A DNA stretch of 64,000 nucleotides. It comes from Pelagibacterium sediminicola (GTDB taxonomy: Bacteria; Pseudomonadota; Alphaproteobacteria; Rhizobiales; Devosiaceae). Shown here in pieces: positions 7,825 to 17,288 of this stretch (its first letter is position 1; each line of letters begins with the position of its first letter). The DNA lies in the NCBI RefSeq assembly GCF_003390885.1, contig NZ_QMEL01000001.1, positions 1-64,000 on the forward strand. Reading direction: 5' to 3'. The notes under the pieces are model-generated. The model did not search any database. It was not told the DNA's origin and was given only the letters and a program-made list of their open reading frames with translations. Made by a program: the position numbers and the translations under genes.

Positions 7825-8301
7825 ATGGCAACCAGAACCCGCCTGAATATCTATTTCGACCCCGCGCTCATTCCGCAGATCGAAGCGCTGGCTTTACGCC
7901 GCTCGGTGGCGTTGCGCCGCAATGTCTCGAAATCCGCCATCGTGGAGGCAGCGGTCATGTCCTATCTGTCCGGCGATGCCGACGACCAGCTTGAAGCAGC
8001 CATGTCACGCCGCCTGGACAAGCTCGGCCGCCAGATCGATACGCTCGACCTGGATCTCGCCGTCCTCGGCGAGACGGTCGCGCAGTTCATCCATTACTGG
8101 ATGACGATTACACCGCCTTTACCGGATACAGCGAGACAATCAGCCCGCGCCAAAGCAGCAGAGCGGTTCGAGGGCTTCATGCAGAACCTTGGTCGGCGTT
8201 TGGCGACGGGAGACAGGTTCCTCAAAGAGCTGTCGCGGGATATGCCCGGCGATGTGGCTGAAGAAACAGCGGCAGAGCGCCAGTCTGTTGAGCACGGTTA
8301 G
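7825..8301 (+). CDS. CopG-family ribbon-helix-helix protein of the trb operon
   Basis: 158 residues from the ATG at 7825, preceded by GAGGAG. The N-terminus (TRTRLNIYFDPALIPQIEALALRR...VSKSAIVEAAVMSYL) is a ribbon-helix-helix DNA-binding domain; the C-terminal half has helices that may be membrane-associated (VLGETVAQFIHYWMTITPPL). A CopG-like gene between traG and trbB is standard in this conjugation module, where it is thought to control transfer genes. The 3' end overlaps an antisense cargo gene by 4 bp. Confidence 0.85.
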   Translation: MATRTRLNIYFDPALIPQIEALALRRSVALRRNVSKSAIVEAAVMSYLSGDADDQLEAAMSRRLDKLGRQIDTLDLDLAVLGETVAQFIHYWMTITPPLPDTARQSARAKAAERFEGFMQNLGRRLATGDRFLKELSRDMPGDVAEETAAERQSVEHG

Positions 8302-8867
8302 CCTGCCACTCCCTTGCAGACGAGTGCAATCTCGCTGGTTACCGCATCTGCCAGCTCATCTGTCGGCTTCTCGCCTTGCAGTCTGAGAACCGCAGCCGTT
8401 TGCTGGCCAAGCCAGCGTTCATGCTGGGCACGGTTACGTCCGCTGAAGCTGGGATCATCATAGCTTGATGCCCATTTTCGAAACGCCAGATGCGCTTCGT
8501 GCATGTCCCCACCGGGAAGGATGCGCTCACCGTGGCGCGCTGCCTCGCGCTGGTCGAGACGTTGCAGTCTGATGGCGGCAGGCGTGTAGAGAAAGACAAT
8601 CAGATCAACGTCACGGATCAGGGCCTCTCCCCATCCGATGAAGGAGCCGGTCAATACCCATCCATCGGATGCAGCTTGCTGTTCTGCAATCAGTTTCACT
8701 CGATCTTCAGTCGGGCGCTTGACGCTGTACGGCGGGTCGGTCGGCATCCAGTAGAAATCATCAACATCTATTTGTGGAATGTCGAACCGCTTTGACACCG
8801 CCGCACCGAGGGTCGAGACGCCCGAACAGGAAGCCCCCGTGATGTATATTTTCGGCCTGCCGTGCAT
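8298..8867 (-). CDS. P-loop kinase-like protein (adenylate kinase/AAA type), cargo gene
   Basis: 189 residues, with an N-terminal P-loop (ITGASCSGVSTLG, residues 9-21) in which Thr follows Ser where Gly-Lys normally stand, so the Walker A lysine is not obvious. DVDDFYW and WVLTGSFIGWGEALI follow, as in small shikimate/adenylate kinase-like ATPases of unknown substrate. It lies antisense between copG and trbB, where related elements have nothing, so it looks like an inserted cargo gene. Its 3' end overlaps copG by 4 bp. Function unknown; possibly nucleotide or toxin related. Confidence 0.6.
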   Translation of the reverse strand: MHGRPKIYITGASCSGVSTLGAAVSKRFDIPQIDVDDFYWMPTDPPYSVKRPTEDRVKLIAEQQAASDGWVLTGSFIGWGEALIRDVDLIVFLYTPAAIRLQRLDQREAARHGERILPGGDMHEAHLAFRKWASSYDDPSFSGRNRAQHERWLGQQTAAVLRLQGEKPTDELADAVTSEIALVCKGVAG

Positions 8868-9076
8868 TCAGATCGATTCCCTCGTCACTTCCTGCATTGA
8901 TATTATTACTGTTTGACATTCTCAACATCGGCCGGGTTGCCCATCCTATTTACCGCCGTTCGCCGCCGATCACCGCACGCGGCTAGATACTTGTTGAACC
9001 GGCCGCATTTCGGTCTTTCTTAATCGACCCCGATCCGGGGATCGCCTGTCGCGCCCCATGAAGAAACGGGGCCGAC

Positions 9077-10072
9077 ATGACCACCAACCACCAAAAACCG
9101 GAAGCCATTGCGCGCGGCGCGCGCATGTTGCGCACTGCACTCGGCCCCGCCATTGCCCGGCTGCTCGAAGACCCGGCCGTGGTCGAGGTGATGCTGAACC
9201 CGGACGGGCGGTTATGGATCGACCGCCTGTCCGAAGGACTGTCCGACACGGGCGAGCGCCTGTCCGCCGCCAATGGCGAACGCATCGTGCGGCTGGTCGC
9301 GCATCATGTCGGCGCGGAGGTTCATGCCCGCAGCCCTCGCGTATCGGCCGAGCTGCCGGAGAGCGGCGAGAGGTTCGAGGGTCTGCTGCCGCCCGTGGTC
9401 GCCGCCCCGACCTTTGCCATCCGCAAGCCCGCCGTCGCGGTGTTCACGCTCGACGACTATGTGGCGGCGGGCATCATGTCCGCCGATCAGGCCGCGATGC
9501 TGCGCGGGGCCGTTTCCTCCCGCGCCAACATCCTCGTGGCGGGCGGCACCAGCACCGGCAAGACCACCCTGACCAACGCTCTACTCGCCGAGGTGGCGAA
9601 GACGGCGGATCGCGTCGTCATCATTGAGGATACGCGCGAACTGCAATGCGCCGCGCCGAACCTTGTCGCCATGCGGACGAAAGACGGCGTGGCGACGCTT
9701 TCCGATCTGGTCCGTTCCTCGCTGCGTCTGCGTCCCGACCGCATCCCCATCGGCGAAGTGCGCGGATCGGAAGCCCTCGACCTTCTGAAAGCGTGGGGCA
9801 CCGGCCATCCGGGCGGCATCGGCACCATCCATGCCGGCACCGGCATCGGTGCGCTGCGCCGACTTGAACAACTCATTCAAGAGGCTGTCGTCACCGTCCC
9901 GCGCGCCCTGATCGCCGAGACGATCAACCTTGTTGCTGTCCTTTCCGGGCGCGGTTCCGCGCGCAGGCTGGCCGAACTCGCCCGCGTCGAAGGGCTGGGG
10001 CCGGACGGCAACTATCGCATCACGCATCCCATCCCTTCGGCAATCCCCACCAGCACAGGAGAATCTTCATGA
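9077..10072 (+). CDS. trbB: Conjugal transfer ATPase TrbB (VirB11-like)
   Basis: 331 residues of a VirB11/PilT-type secretion ATPase. An N-terminal domain is followed by Walker A ([10 protein letters not shown], near residue 156), an Asp box ([10 protein letters not shown]) and a His box region ([14 protein letters not shown]). It is a hexameric cytoplasmic ATPase that powers pilus assembly and substrate transfer. It starts the trbBCDEJKLFGI run, and its stop overlaps the trbC ATG by 4 bp. Confidence 0.95.
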   Translation: MTTNHQKPEAIARGARMLRTALGPAIARLLEDPAVVEVMLNPDGRLWIDRLSEGLSDTGERLSAANGERIVRLVAHHVGAEVHARSPRVSAELPESGERFEGLLPPVVAAPTFAIRKPAVAVFTLDDYVAAGIMSADQAAMLRGAVSSRANILVAGGTSTGKTTLTNALLAEVAKTADRVVIIEDTRELQCAAPNLVAMRTKDGVATLSDLVRSSLRLRPDRIPIGEVRGSEALDLLKAWGTGHPGGIGTIHAGTGIGALRRLEQLIQEAVVTVPRALIAETINLVAVLSGRGSARRLAELARVEGLGPDGNYRITHPIPSAIPTSTGESS

Positions 10073-10400
10073 TCCGCACGATTTCGCGCGGCTATCGCTT
10101 CGCCGCGACCGCCGCATCCACCCTTGCCATCAGCTTCATGCTCGCCCGGCCGCCCATGCGTCCGGTTCGTCGATGCCGTGGGAAGCACCACTCCAAAGCA
10201 TCCTCCAGTCCATCGAGGGGCCGGTCGCCAAGATCATCGCCGTCATCATCATCATCGTGACCGGCCTGACTTTGGCCTTCGGCGATACGGGCGGCGGCTT
10301 TCGCAAGCTGATCCAGATTGTGTTCGGCCTGTCCATCGCCTTCGCGGCGTCGAGCTTCTTCCTGTCGTTCTTCTCGTTTGGCGGCGGGGCGCTCATCTGA
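10069..10400 (+). pseudogene. trbC: TrbC major pilin (VirB2-like), apparent 1-bp frameshift in the signal peptide
   Basis: The ATG at 10069 overlaps trbB and encodes [17 protein letters not shown] followed by LAISFMLA, a typical signal peptide. The frame then changes: the mature pilin (HASGSSMPWEAPLQ, with two membrane helices through FFLSFFSFGGGALI, ending at 10400) is in the -1 frame. Adding one C to the C-run at 10145-10147 restores LAPAAHASGSS, the expected cleavage region. So a single-base deletion, real or a sequencing error, breaks the gene. An internal ATG in SSMPWEAP would give a protein without a signal. The pilin is essential for mating in this family. Confidence 0.75.
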
Positions 10401-10681
10401 TGGCGGGCGGCCTTGAACAACTCGACGCGGTGCCGGGATTTTCAATCCCGGTCCACCGGGCGCTGACCGAGCATATCCTGCTTGGCGGCGCACCGCGCGC
10501 CATCGCCATCATGAACGGAACGCTGGCCGGGGCCGTGGGCCTCGGCCTGCGCCTCTGGCTGGTCGGCATCGCCCTATGGGCAATCGGCCATTTCGCGGCC
10601 GTGTGGGCGGCGAAGCGCGATCCCCTCTTTGTCGAGGTCGGACGGCGGCATCTGCGCATCCCCGGTCATCTGGCGGTTTGA
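10400..10681 (+). CDS. trbD: Conjugal transfer protein TrbD (VirB3-like)
   Basis: Ninety-three residues from the ATG at 10400, which overlaps the trbC stop. A short N-terminal segment with the conserved FSIPVHRALTEHILLGGAPR pattern precedes a hydrophobic double-helix region (MNGTLAGAVGLGLRLWLVGIALWAIGHFAAVW). It is a small inner-membrane component that works with TrbE. Frame and spacing fit tight operon coupling. Confidence 0.9.
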   Translation: MAGGLEQLDAVPGFSIPVHRALTEHILLGGAPRAIAIMNGTLAGAVGLGLRLWLVGIALWAIGHFAAVWAAKRDPLFVEVGRRHLRIPGHLAV

Positions 10682-10694
10682 GGGAGGCGCGTCG

Positions 10695-13187
10695 ATGATG
10701 AACCTTGCCGAATACCGCCGCACCGCCACCCGGCTCGCCGACTATCTGCCATGGGCGGCACTGGTCGGCTCCGGCGTCGTCTTGAACAAGGACGGCTCAT
10801 TCCAGCGCACCGCCAAATTTCGCGGTCCCGATCTGGATTCCGCTGTCGCCGCCGAGCTGGTTGCCGTCGCCGGCCGCATCAACAACGCCGTGCGCCGTCT
10901 CGGCTCCGGCTGGAGTATCTTTGTCGAGGCGCAGCGCAGCGAAGCCGCGACCTATCCCGACAGCACATTTCCTGATCCTGCGTCGGCGCTGGTCGATGCC
11001 GAACGGAAAGCAGGATTCGAGGAACAAGACGCTCACTTCGAGTCCCAATACTACCTGACTTTCCTTTGGCTCCCGCCTGCCGATGAGGCCGCGCGAACTG
11101 AGGCATGGCTCTACGAGGGCAGGGAGAAAACGGGCGTGGACCCGTGGGAACTGCTGCGCGGCTTCATCGACCGAACCGACCGCGTGCTGGCCTTGCTCGA
11201 CGGCTTCATGCCCGAGTGCCGTTGGATGGATGACGGAGCGACGCTGACCTATCTCCATTCCACCATTTCGACCAACCGGCATCGCGTGCGCGTGCCCGAG
11301 GTGCCCATGCAACTCGACGTGCTGCTCGCCGACCAGCCTTTGGCCGGCGGGCTGGAACCGCGCCTTGGCGACGCCCATCTGCGCATCCTGACCATCGTGG
11401 GATTCCCGACCGCGACGACGCCGGGCTTGCTCGACGACATGAACCGGCTGCCGTTCCCCTACAGGTGGAGCACGCGGGCGATCCTGCTCGACAAGACAGA
11501 CGCAACCCGGCTGCTAACCCGCATCCGCCGCCAATGGTTTGCCAAGCGCAAGAGCATCGCCGCGATTCTGAAAGAGGTGATGACCAACGAGGCGTCCGCG
11601 CTGGTGGACACCGACGCCGCCAACAAGGCGCTCGACGCAGACATGGCCTTGCAGGAACTCGGCGCGGACGTGGCGGGCATGGCCTATGTCACGGCCACCG
11701 TCACAGTTTGGGATGCCGACCCGCGCCTTGCCGACGAGAAGCTGCGCCTGGTCGAGAAGATCGTTCAGGGCCGCGACTTCACCGCCATGCCCGAATCCGT
11801 CAACGCGGTTGACGCATGGCTCGGCAGCCTGCCGGGCCATGCCTACGCGAATGTCCGCCAGCCGCCCATCAGCACTTTGAATCTCGCCCACATGATCCCG
11901 CTCTCGGCGGTGTGGGCGGGGCCGGAACGGGACGAGCATTTCGGCGACGCTCCATTGCTTTACGCTAGGACCGAAGGCTCAACCCCGTTCCGGCTAAGTC
12001 TCCATGTCGGCGACGTAGGCCACACCCTCGTCGTTGGCCCGACCGGCGCGGGAAAGTCGGTGCTGCTGGCGCTCATAGCGCTCCAGTTCCGCCGCTACGA
12101 GGCCAGCCAAGTCTTCGCCTTCGACTTCGGCGGTTCGATTCGCGCCGCCGCGCTCGCCATGGGCGGCGATTGGCACGACCTCGGCGGCGGGCTGACAGAA
12201 GGGGCCGAGGCGTCGGTTTCGCTCCAGCCGCTCGCCCGCATCCACGACACCTATGAACGGGCATGGGCGGCGGACTGGATTGCGGCCATCCTCATGCGCG
12301 AGGGGCTGGCGATCACGCCAGAGGTGAAAGAGCATCTTTGGACGGCGCTGACCTCTCTGGCGTCCGCGCCGGTCGAGGAACGCACCATCACCGGCCTTGC
12401 GGTGCTGTTGCAATCCAACGATCTGAAACAGGCGCTCCGGCCGTTCTGCGTCGGCGGGGCCTATGGCCGGCTGCTCGACGCCGAGACAGAGCATTTGGGA
12501 TCGGCGGACGTGCAGGCGTTCGAGATCGAGGGCCTTGTCGGGACCGGCGCGGCCCCGGCCGTGCTTGCCTATCTGTTCCATCGCATCGGCGACCGGCTCG
12601 ACGGGCGGCCGACGCTGCTCATCATCGACGAGGGCTGGCTTGCGCTGGACGACGAGGGTTTCGCCGGCCAACTCCGCGAATGGCTGAAAACGCTGCGCAA
12701 GAAGAACGCCAGCGTCATCTTCGCCACGCAAAGCCTGTCCGACATCGACGGCAGCAACATCGCGCCTGCCATCATCGAGAGCTGTCCGACGCGGCTCTTG
12801 CTGCCGAACGAGCGCGCCATCGAACCGCAGATCACGGCCATCTATCGCCGCTTCGGCCTCAATGACCGGCAGATTGAAATCCTCGCAAGGGCCACCCCCA
12901 AGCGGGATTATTACTGCCAAAGCCGCAGGGGCAATCGCCTGTTCGAGCTTGGCCTGTCCGAAGTCGGCCTCGCGCTCTGCGCCGCATCCTCCAAATCCGA
13001 CCAGACCGAAATCGCGCGCATCCATGCCGAGCACGGCCGCGCCGGTTTCCTCGCCGGCTGGCTACGCCATCGCGGCGTCGAGTGGGCGGCCGAGCTGATC
13101 CCGAACCTCACCAATCTTGCCGACCGGCCGGAATCCGCCGCGCCGGCCCGGCTCGATACCCACCCCACACAGGAGATTCTTCCATGA
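10695..13187 (+). CDS. trbE: Conjugal transfer ATPase TrbE (VirB4-like)
   Basis: 830 residues from tandem ATGs at 10695/10698 (MMNLAEYRRTATRLADYLPW). This is the large VirB4 ATPase of the secretion channel: a CagE/TrbE N-terminal domain, then Walker A (VVGPTGAGKSVLL, near residue 446), Walker B (LLIIDEGWLALDD, near 641) and a following ATQS motif. It acts at the inner membrane with TrbD and TrbB in pilus biogenesis. A longer in-frame start at 10629 falls inside trbD and is unlikely. The stop overlaps the trbJ ATG (ATGA). Confidence 0.95.
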   Translation: MMNLAEYRRTATRLADYLPWAALVGSGVVLNKDGSFQRTAKFRGPDLDSAVAAELVAVAGRINNAVRRLGSGWSIFVEAQRSEAATYPDSTFPDPASALVDAERKAGFEEQDAHFESQYYLTFLWLPPADEAARTEAWLYEGREKTGVDPWELLRGFIDRTDRVLALLDGFMPECRWMDDGATLTYLHSTISTNRHRVRVPEVPMQLDVLLADQPLAGGLEPRLGDAHLRILTIVGFPTATTPGLLDDMNRLPFPYRWSTRAILLDKTDATRLLTRIRRQWFAKRKSIAAILKEVMTNEASALVDTDAANKALDADMALQELGADVAGMAYVTATVTVWDADPRLADEKLRLVEKIVQGRDFTAMPESVNAVDAWLGSLPGHAYANVRQPPISTLNLAHMIPLSAVWAGPERDEHFGDAPLLYARTEGSTPFRLSLHVGDVGHTLVVGPTGAGKSVLLALIALQFRRYEASQVFAFDFGGSIRAAALAMGGDWHDLGGGLTEGAEASVSLQPLARIHDTYERAWAADWIAAILMREGLAITPEVKEHLWTALTSLASAPVEERTITGLAVLLQSNDLKQALRPFCVGGAYGRLLDAETEHLGSADVQAFEIEGLVGTGAAPAVLAYLFHRIGDRLDGRPTLLIIDEGWLALDDEGFAGQLREWLKTLRKKNASVIFATQSLSDIDGSNIAPAIIESCPTRLLLPNERAIEPQITAIYRRFGLNDRQIEILARATPKRDYYCQSRRGNRLFELGLSEVGLALCAASSKSDQTEIARIHAEHGRAGFLAGWLRHRGVEWAAELIPNLTNLADRPESAAPARLDTHPTQEILP

Positions 13188-13957
13188 CCTATCCCAAGAT
13201 CGTCGGGGCGTCAGCCCTCGCGCTGGCGCTTGCCGTGCCCGTCGCGCTTTCACCCATGCTGGCAACCCCGGCCCATGCGCAATTCGGTTTCGGCCGGATC
13301 GTCTATGACCCGAGCAACTATGCGCAGAACGTCCTCACGGCAGCGCGCACGCTGGAGCAGATCAACAACCAGATCACCAGCCTCCAGAACGAGGCGCAGA
13401 TGCTCATCAATCAGGCGCGCAATCTGGCGAGCCTACCGTATTCCTCGCTCCAGCAGCTCCAGCAGAACGTCCAGCGCACGCAGCAGCTTCTCGGCCAAGC
13501 GCAGAACATCGCGTTCGAGGTCGGGCAGATCGACCAAGCGTTCCAGCAGCAATACGGCAACGTCTCGCTTTCGACGACCGACGCCCAGCTTGTCGCCGAT
13601 GCACGTAGCCGCTGGGAGAACACGGTCGGCGGCTTGCAGGACGCGATGCGCGTTCAGGCGGGCGCGGTCGGCAATATCGACGGCAACCGTGCCGAGATGG
13701 CCGCGCTGGTCGGCCAGAGTCAGGGCGCAACCGGCGCGCTGCAAGCCACGCAGGCCGGCAATCAGCTTCTCGCGCTCCAGTCGCAACAGCTTTCCGACCT
13801 GATCGCGGTCATCTCGGCGAATGGCCGCGCCGATGCGCTGACCGAGGCAGAGCGGGCGACCGCCGCCGAACAGGGCCGCATCCAGCGCGAGCGGTTCCTG
13901 ACGCCCGGCACCGGCTACCAGCCGGGCAACGCGCAGATGTTCAACGGCAACAACTGA
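13184..13957 (+). CDS. trbJ: Conjugal transfer protein TrbJ (VirB5-like minor pilin)
   Basis: 257 residues. A clear Sec signal peptide ends at TPAHA-QF near residue 32, and a long helical, Gln-rich periplasmic domain follows (ARTLEQINNQITSLQNEAQM and onward). TrbJ/VirB5 proteins sit at the pilus tip and in the periplasm and help mating-pair formation. The start overlaps trbE by 4 bp; trbK follows after 13 bp with an AGGAGG-like site. Confidence 0.92.
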   Translation: MTYPKIVGASALALALAVPVALSPMLATPAHAQFGFGRIVYDPSNYAQNVLTAARTLEQINNQITSLQNEAQMLINQARNLASLPYSSLQQLQQNVQRTQQLLGQAQNIAFEVGQIDQAFQQQYGNVSLSTTDAQLVADARSRWENTVGGLQDAMRVQAGAVGNIDGNRAEMAALVGQSQGATGALQATQAGNQLLALQSQQLSDLIAVISANGRADALTEAERATAAEQGRIQRERFLTPGTGYQPGNAQMFNGNN

Positions 13958-13970
13958 CAGGAGGCTCGCC

Positions 13971-14258
13971 ATGGACGGCAAGATGCTGGCCCGGCTCGGG
14001 GCCGTGGTGTTCGTTGCGATTGCCTTGACAGTGACCGCAATCGACATGGCGCGGAAGGATGAACCTTCCGCGCCACCCCCTGCGCCGGCCTTCCAGCCCC
14101 CGGCCGACCCGTTGCGCGAAACTCTGCGCCGCTGCCAGCAGCTCGGCGAGGCTGCCGCCAGCGATGCCGGCTGCCTCGCCGCATGGGCCGAATCCCGCGA
14201 CCGCTTCCTCGGCCGCCCGTCAGCACCCGCCGCGCCGCAGACCAGCGAAGGGCGCTGA
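13971..14258 (+). CDS. trbK: TrbK-alt entry-exclusion-type small membrane protein
   Basis: Ninety-five residues: an N-terminal membrane helix (LARLGAVVFVAIALTVTAI), a Pro/Ala-rich linker, and a conserved C-terminal segment RRCQQLGEAAASDAGCLAAWAESRDRF with two cysteines. This is the TrbK-alt family found between trbJ and trbL in alphaproteobacterial elements. TrbK proteins elsewhere give entry exclusion, blocking uptake of a second copy; for TrbK-alt that role is assumed from position. Confidence 0.85.
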   Translation: MDGKMLARLGAVVFVAIALTVTAIDMARKDEPSAPPPAPAFQPPADPLRETLRRCQQLGEAAASDAGCLAAWAESRDRFLGRPSAPAAPQTSEGR

Positions 14259-14260
14259 CC

Positions 14261-15622
14261 ATGGGAAACACCGGCGTCATCGACTCGTTTCTAGGGGTCT
14301 TCACCAGCTACATCGACAGCGGTTTCGGCCTGCTCGGCGGCGAGGTCGCCTTCATCGCCACGACGCTGATCGTCATCGACGTGACGCTCGCCGCACTCTT
14401 TTGGGCATGGGGCGCGGATGACGACATCATCGCCCGGCTGGTGAAGAAGACCATGTTCGTTGGGGTGTTCGCCTACATCATTTCCAACTGGAACAACCTC
14501 GCACGTATCGTCTTCGAGAGCTTCGCCGGCCTCGGCCTCATGGCATCGGGCACCGGCTTTTCCGTCACCGATCTGATGCGGCCGGGCCGCGTGGCGCAGA
14601 CCGGCCTCGACGCCGGCCGTCCGCTTCTCGATTCCATTTCCGACCTGATGGGCTGGATCAGTTTCTTCGAGAACTTCATCCAGATCGCGTGCCTGCTGTT
14701 CGCATGGGCGCTGGTGGTGCTGGCCTTCTTCATCCTCGCCATCCAGCTTTTCGTGACGCTGATCGAGTTCAAGCTGACCACGCTTGCCGGTTTCGTGCTG
14801 ATCCCCTTCGGCCTGTTCGGCAAGACCGCCTTCATGGCCGAGAAGGTCTTGGGCAATGTGGTGTCGTCCGGCATCAAGGTCTTGGTCCTCGCCGTCATCA
14901 TTGGCATCGGCAGCACCTTGTTTTCGCAATTCACGGCCGGTTTCGGCGGGGCAACCCCGACCATCGACGACGCCATGGCGATTGTGCTGGCAGCCCTGTC
15001 GCTGCTCGGCCTCGGCATCTTCGGTCCCGGCATCGCCAACGGCATCGTTTCGGGCGGGCCGCAGCTTGGCGCGGGTGCTGCCGTTGGAACCGGGCTTGCG
15101 GTCGCAGGTGCAGCCGTCGCCGCTGGCGGCGGGGCCATGCTCGCCGCCAAAGGTGGTGCCGCTGCCCTGTCCGGCGGGGCCGCGGCCGTCCGCGGCGGCG
15201 CGGCCACCGCAGGCGCGGCGACCGCCGCCTATAGCGTCGGATCGCTCGGCCAGTCCGGCGCGGCAGGCGTCGCCTCCGGCCTCGGCGGCGTCGCGCGTGC
15301 CGCAGGATCGGCGGCTATCTCGCCGCTCAAACGCGCCGCCGCGCGCGCCAGCGAATCCGTCAAATCCAGCTTCTCCGCTGGCGCGAAAGCCGGATTCGGC
15401 GCGTCGGGCGGCAGCTCGACCATGGGCACGGTCGGCGGCGCGAGCGCCGATCCCGCCGCAGCAGCATCCGGCCCGGCCGGCAGCCCGCCCGCATGGGCGC
15501 AACGGATGCGGCGCTCGCAGGCCATGAACCACGGCACGACCATGGCCGCCCATGCGGTGCGCTCCGGCGACAGCCACGGCTCCGGTTCCTCCATCAACCT
15601 TTCCGAAAGTGACCGCTCATGA
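14261..15622 (+). CDS. trbL: Conjugal transfer protein TrbL (VirB6-like)
   Basis: 453 residues from the ATG at 14261 (MGNTGVIDSFLGVFTSYIDSG), 2 bp after the trbK stop. Five to six membrane helices span about residues 25-270 (for example LLFAWALVVLAFFILAIQLF). A long Gly/Ala-rich, low-complexity C-terminal tail follows, as usual in TrbL. It is the polytopic inner-membrane channel component. The longer in-frame start at 14183 lies inside trbK and is rejected. The stop overlaps trbF by 4 bp. Confidence 0.93.
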   Translation: MGNTGVIDSFLGVFTSYIDSGFGLLGGEVAFIATTLIVIDVTLAALFWAWGADDDIIARLVKKTMFVGVFAYIISNWNNLARIVFESFAGLGLMASGTGFSVTDLMRPGRVAQTGLDAGRPLLDSISDLMGWISFFENFIQIACLLFAWALVVLAFFILAIQLFVTLIEFKLTTLAGFVLIPFGLFGKTAFMAEKVLGNVVSSGIKVLVLAVIIGIGSTLFSQFTAGFGGATPTIDDAMAIVLAALSLLGLGIFGPGIANGIVSGGPQLGAGAAVGTGLAVAGAAVAAGGGAMLAAKGGAAALSGGAAAVRGGAATAGAATAAYSVGSLGQSGAAGVASGLGGVARAAGSAAISPLKRAAARASESVKSSFSAGAKAGFGASGGSSTMGTVGGASADPAAAASGPAGSPPAWAQRMRRSQAMNHGTTMAAHAVRSGDSHGSGSSINLSESDRS

Positions 15623-16308
15623 GCATCTTCAAACGACCAGTCACCCATTACGGCAAATCGCCGGAACCCGAGACACCCTATCAGAAGGCCGCGCAGGCAT
15701 GGGACGAGCGCATCGGCTCGGCCCGCGTGCAGGCGAAAAACTGGCGCTATATGGCGTTCGGTTCGCTGATCCTTTCGGCCGGCTTCGCCTCGGCATTGGT
15801 CTGGCAGTCCGCACGTGGGACCGTGGTGCCGTGGGTGGTGCAGGTCGATAATCTCGGACAGGCGCAGACCGTCGCTCCGGCCGTTGCGGACTATCGCCCG
15901 ACCGATCCGCAGATCGCTTTTCATCTTGGCCGCTTCATCGAGCAGGTCCGCGCGATCCCGGCCGACGCGATCATTGTCCGCCAGAACTGGCTTCGGGCTT
16001 ATGAATGGACCACGGATCGCGGCGCGGCGGCGCTCAACGACTACGCCCGCGCCAATGATCCTTTCGCCAAGGTCGGCCGTCAGCAGGTCGCCGTCGAAGT
16101 GTCGAGCGTCATCCGGGCGTCCCCCAACAGCTTCCGCGTCGCGTGGACCGAACGTCATTTCGAGAACGGCCAGCTCGCCAGGACCGAGCGATGGACAGCC
16201 ATCCTCACCATCGTCATCCAGCCACCGCGCGACGCCGAGCGCCTGCGCGCCAACCCGTTGGGAATCTATGTCAATGCAATTTCGTGGTCGCGGGAGATGA
16301 GCCAATGA
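15619..16308 (+). CDS. trbF: Conjugal transfer protein TrbF (VirB8-like)
   Basis: 229 residues. A short cytoplasmic N-terminus (FKRPVTHYGKSPEPETPYQKAAQAWDERIGSARVQAKNWR, in two conserved parts) precedes one membrane helix (MAFGSLILSAGFASALVW) and a periplasmic NTF2-like VirB8 domain ending in GIYVNAISWSREM. It bridges inner-membrane and core-complex parts of the channel. The ATGA overlaps with trbL upstream and trbG downstream show translational coupling. Confidence 0.94.
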   Translation: MSIFKRPVTHYGKSPEPETPYQKAAQAWDERIGSARVQAKNWRYMAFGSLILSAGFASALVWQSARGTVVPWVVQVDNLGQAQTVAPAVADYRPTDPQIAFHLGRFIEQVRAIPADAIIVRQNWLRAYEWTTDRGAAALNDYARANDPFAKVGRQQVAVEVSSVIRASPNSFRVAWTERHFENGQLARTERWTAILTIVIQPPRDAERLRANPLGIYVNAISWSREMSQ

Positions 16309-17288
16309 GGATGATCACCCGCACCCCGACAATCGCGGCCATGCTGCTTTCGGCGACCATGCTCGCCGGCTGCGCCACCAACCGGACGCCGCAATTCAGC
16401 TACGACGCCAGCGTGCCGCCGCTGCCGACCGAGCAGGCGGCGGCAACCGACAACACGCCCCGGCCGCTGCATGTGCCCCCGGCATGGACCGTCGCACGCG
16501 GCGGCATCGCCGCAGGCACGCCGACCGGCCGCGTCGAGAACGCCAACGCCGCCGCCCGCGTCGAGCCGCGCCGGGAAGGCTACTACAACGCCATACAGGT
16601 TTTCCCATGGAGCGAAGGCGCGCTCTATCAGGTCTATGCCGCAGTCGGGCAGATCACGACGATCGCGCTGGAGCCAGGCGAAAGCCTGACAGGCGCGGGG
16701 CCGATTGCGGCGGGCGACACCGCCCGCTGGATCATCGGCGACACCGAGAGCGGCAGCGGTGCAAACCGCCGTGTCCATATCCTCGTGAAGCCGACACGAC
16801 CGGACATTGCCACCAACCTTGTCGTCACCACCGACCGACGCACCTACATGATCGAACTGCGCGCGCGGAAATCGCTCTACATGCCCGCCGTGGCATGGGC
16901 CTATCCCGCGCCGCCAGCAGGCCAGCGCCAGACCGTCCCGGCCGAGGCTGCGCGGAACTATCGCTATGGCTTGCAGGTGCAGGGCGACAGCCCGCCATGG
17001 CGGCCCGTCTCCGTCTTCGACGATGGCAGGCGCGCCTATGTCGTCTTCCCGGCCGGGATCGTGCAGGGCGAAATGCCGCCGATTTTCGTGCTCGGCACGA
17101 ATGGCGAACCGCAGATCGTCAACAGCCGAGTCCACCAGAACGTCCTGATCGTGGACCGCCTGTTCGGCTCGGCCGAGCTGCGCCTTGGCAGCGGCAACCG
17201 CCAGCAGGTCGTCAGGATCGTCCGCACCAACCCGACGCAGGCCGCAGCAGAGCCAGCCAGAACGACCACGGGAGGATCGTCCTTATGA
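16305..17288 (+). CDS. trbG: Conjugal transfer lipoprotein TrbG (VirB9-like)
   Basis: 327 residues from the ATG at 16305. The N-terminus is a lipoprotein signal with a lipobox (MLAGC, Cys23), then a VirB9/CagX domain with the conserved YRYGLQVQGDSPPWRPVSVFDDG block and RLFGSAELRLG near the end. It forms part of the outer-membrane core complex with TrbI. An in-frame extension upstream lies within trbF and is not used. It overlaps trbI by 4 bp. Confidence 0.94.
   Translation: MRMITRTPTIAAMLLSATMLAGCATNRTPQFSYDASVPPLPTEQAAATDNTPRPLHVPPAWTVARGGIAAGTPTGRVENANAAARVEPRREGYYNAIQVFPWSEGALYQVYAAVGQITTIALEPGESLTGAGPIAAGDTARWIIGDTESGSGANRRVHILVKPTRPDIATNLVVTTDRRTYMIELRARKSLYMPAVAWAYPAPPAGQRQTVPAEAARNYRYGLQVQGDSPPWRPVSVFDDGRRAYVVFPAGIVQGEMPPIFVLGTNGEPQIVNSRVHQNVLIVDRLFGSAELRLGSGNRQQVVRIVRTNPTQAAAEPARTTTGGSSL

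Noticed and set aside
9930-10400. 156-residue open frame starting inside trbB
   Set aside because: Its second half is the mature TrbC pilin; its first half is trbB read out of frame. Treated as evidence for the trbC frameshift, not as a gene.
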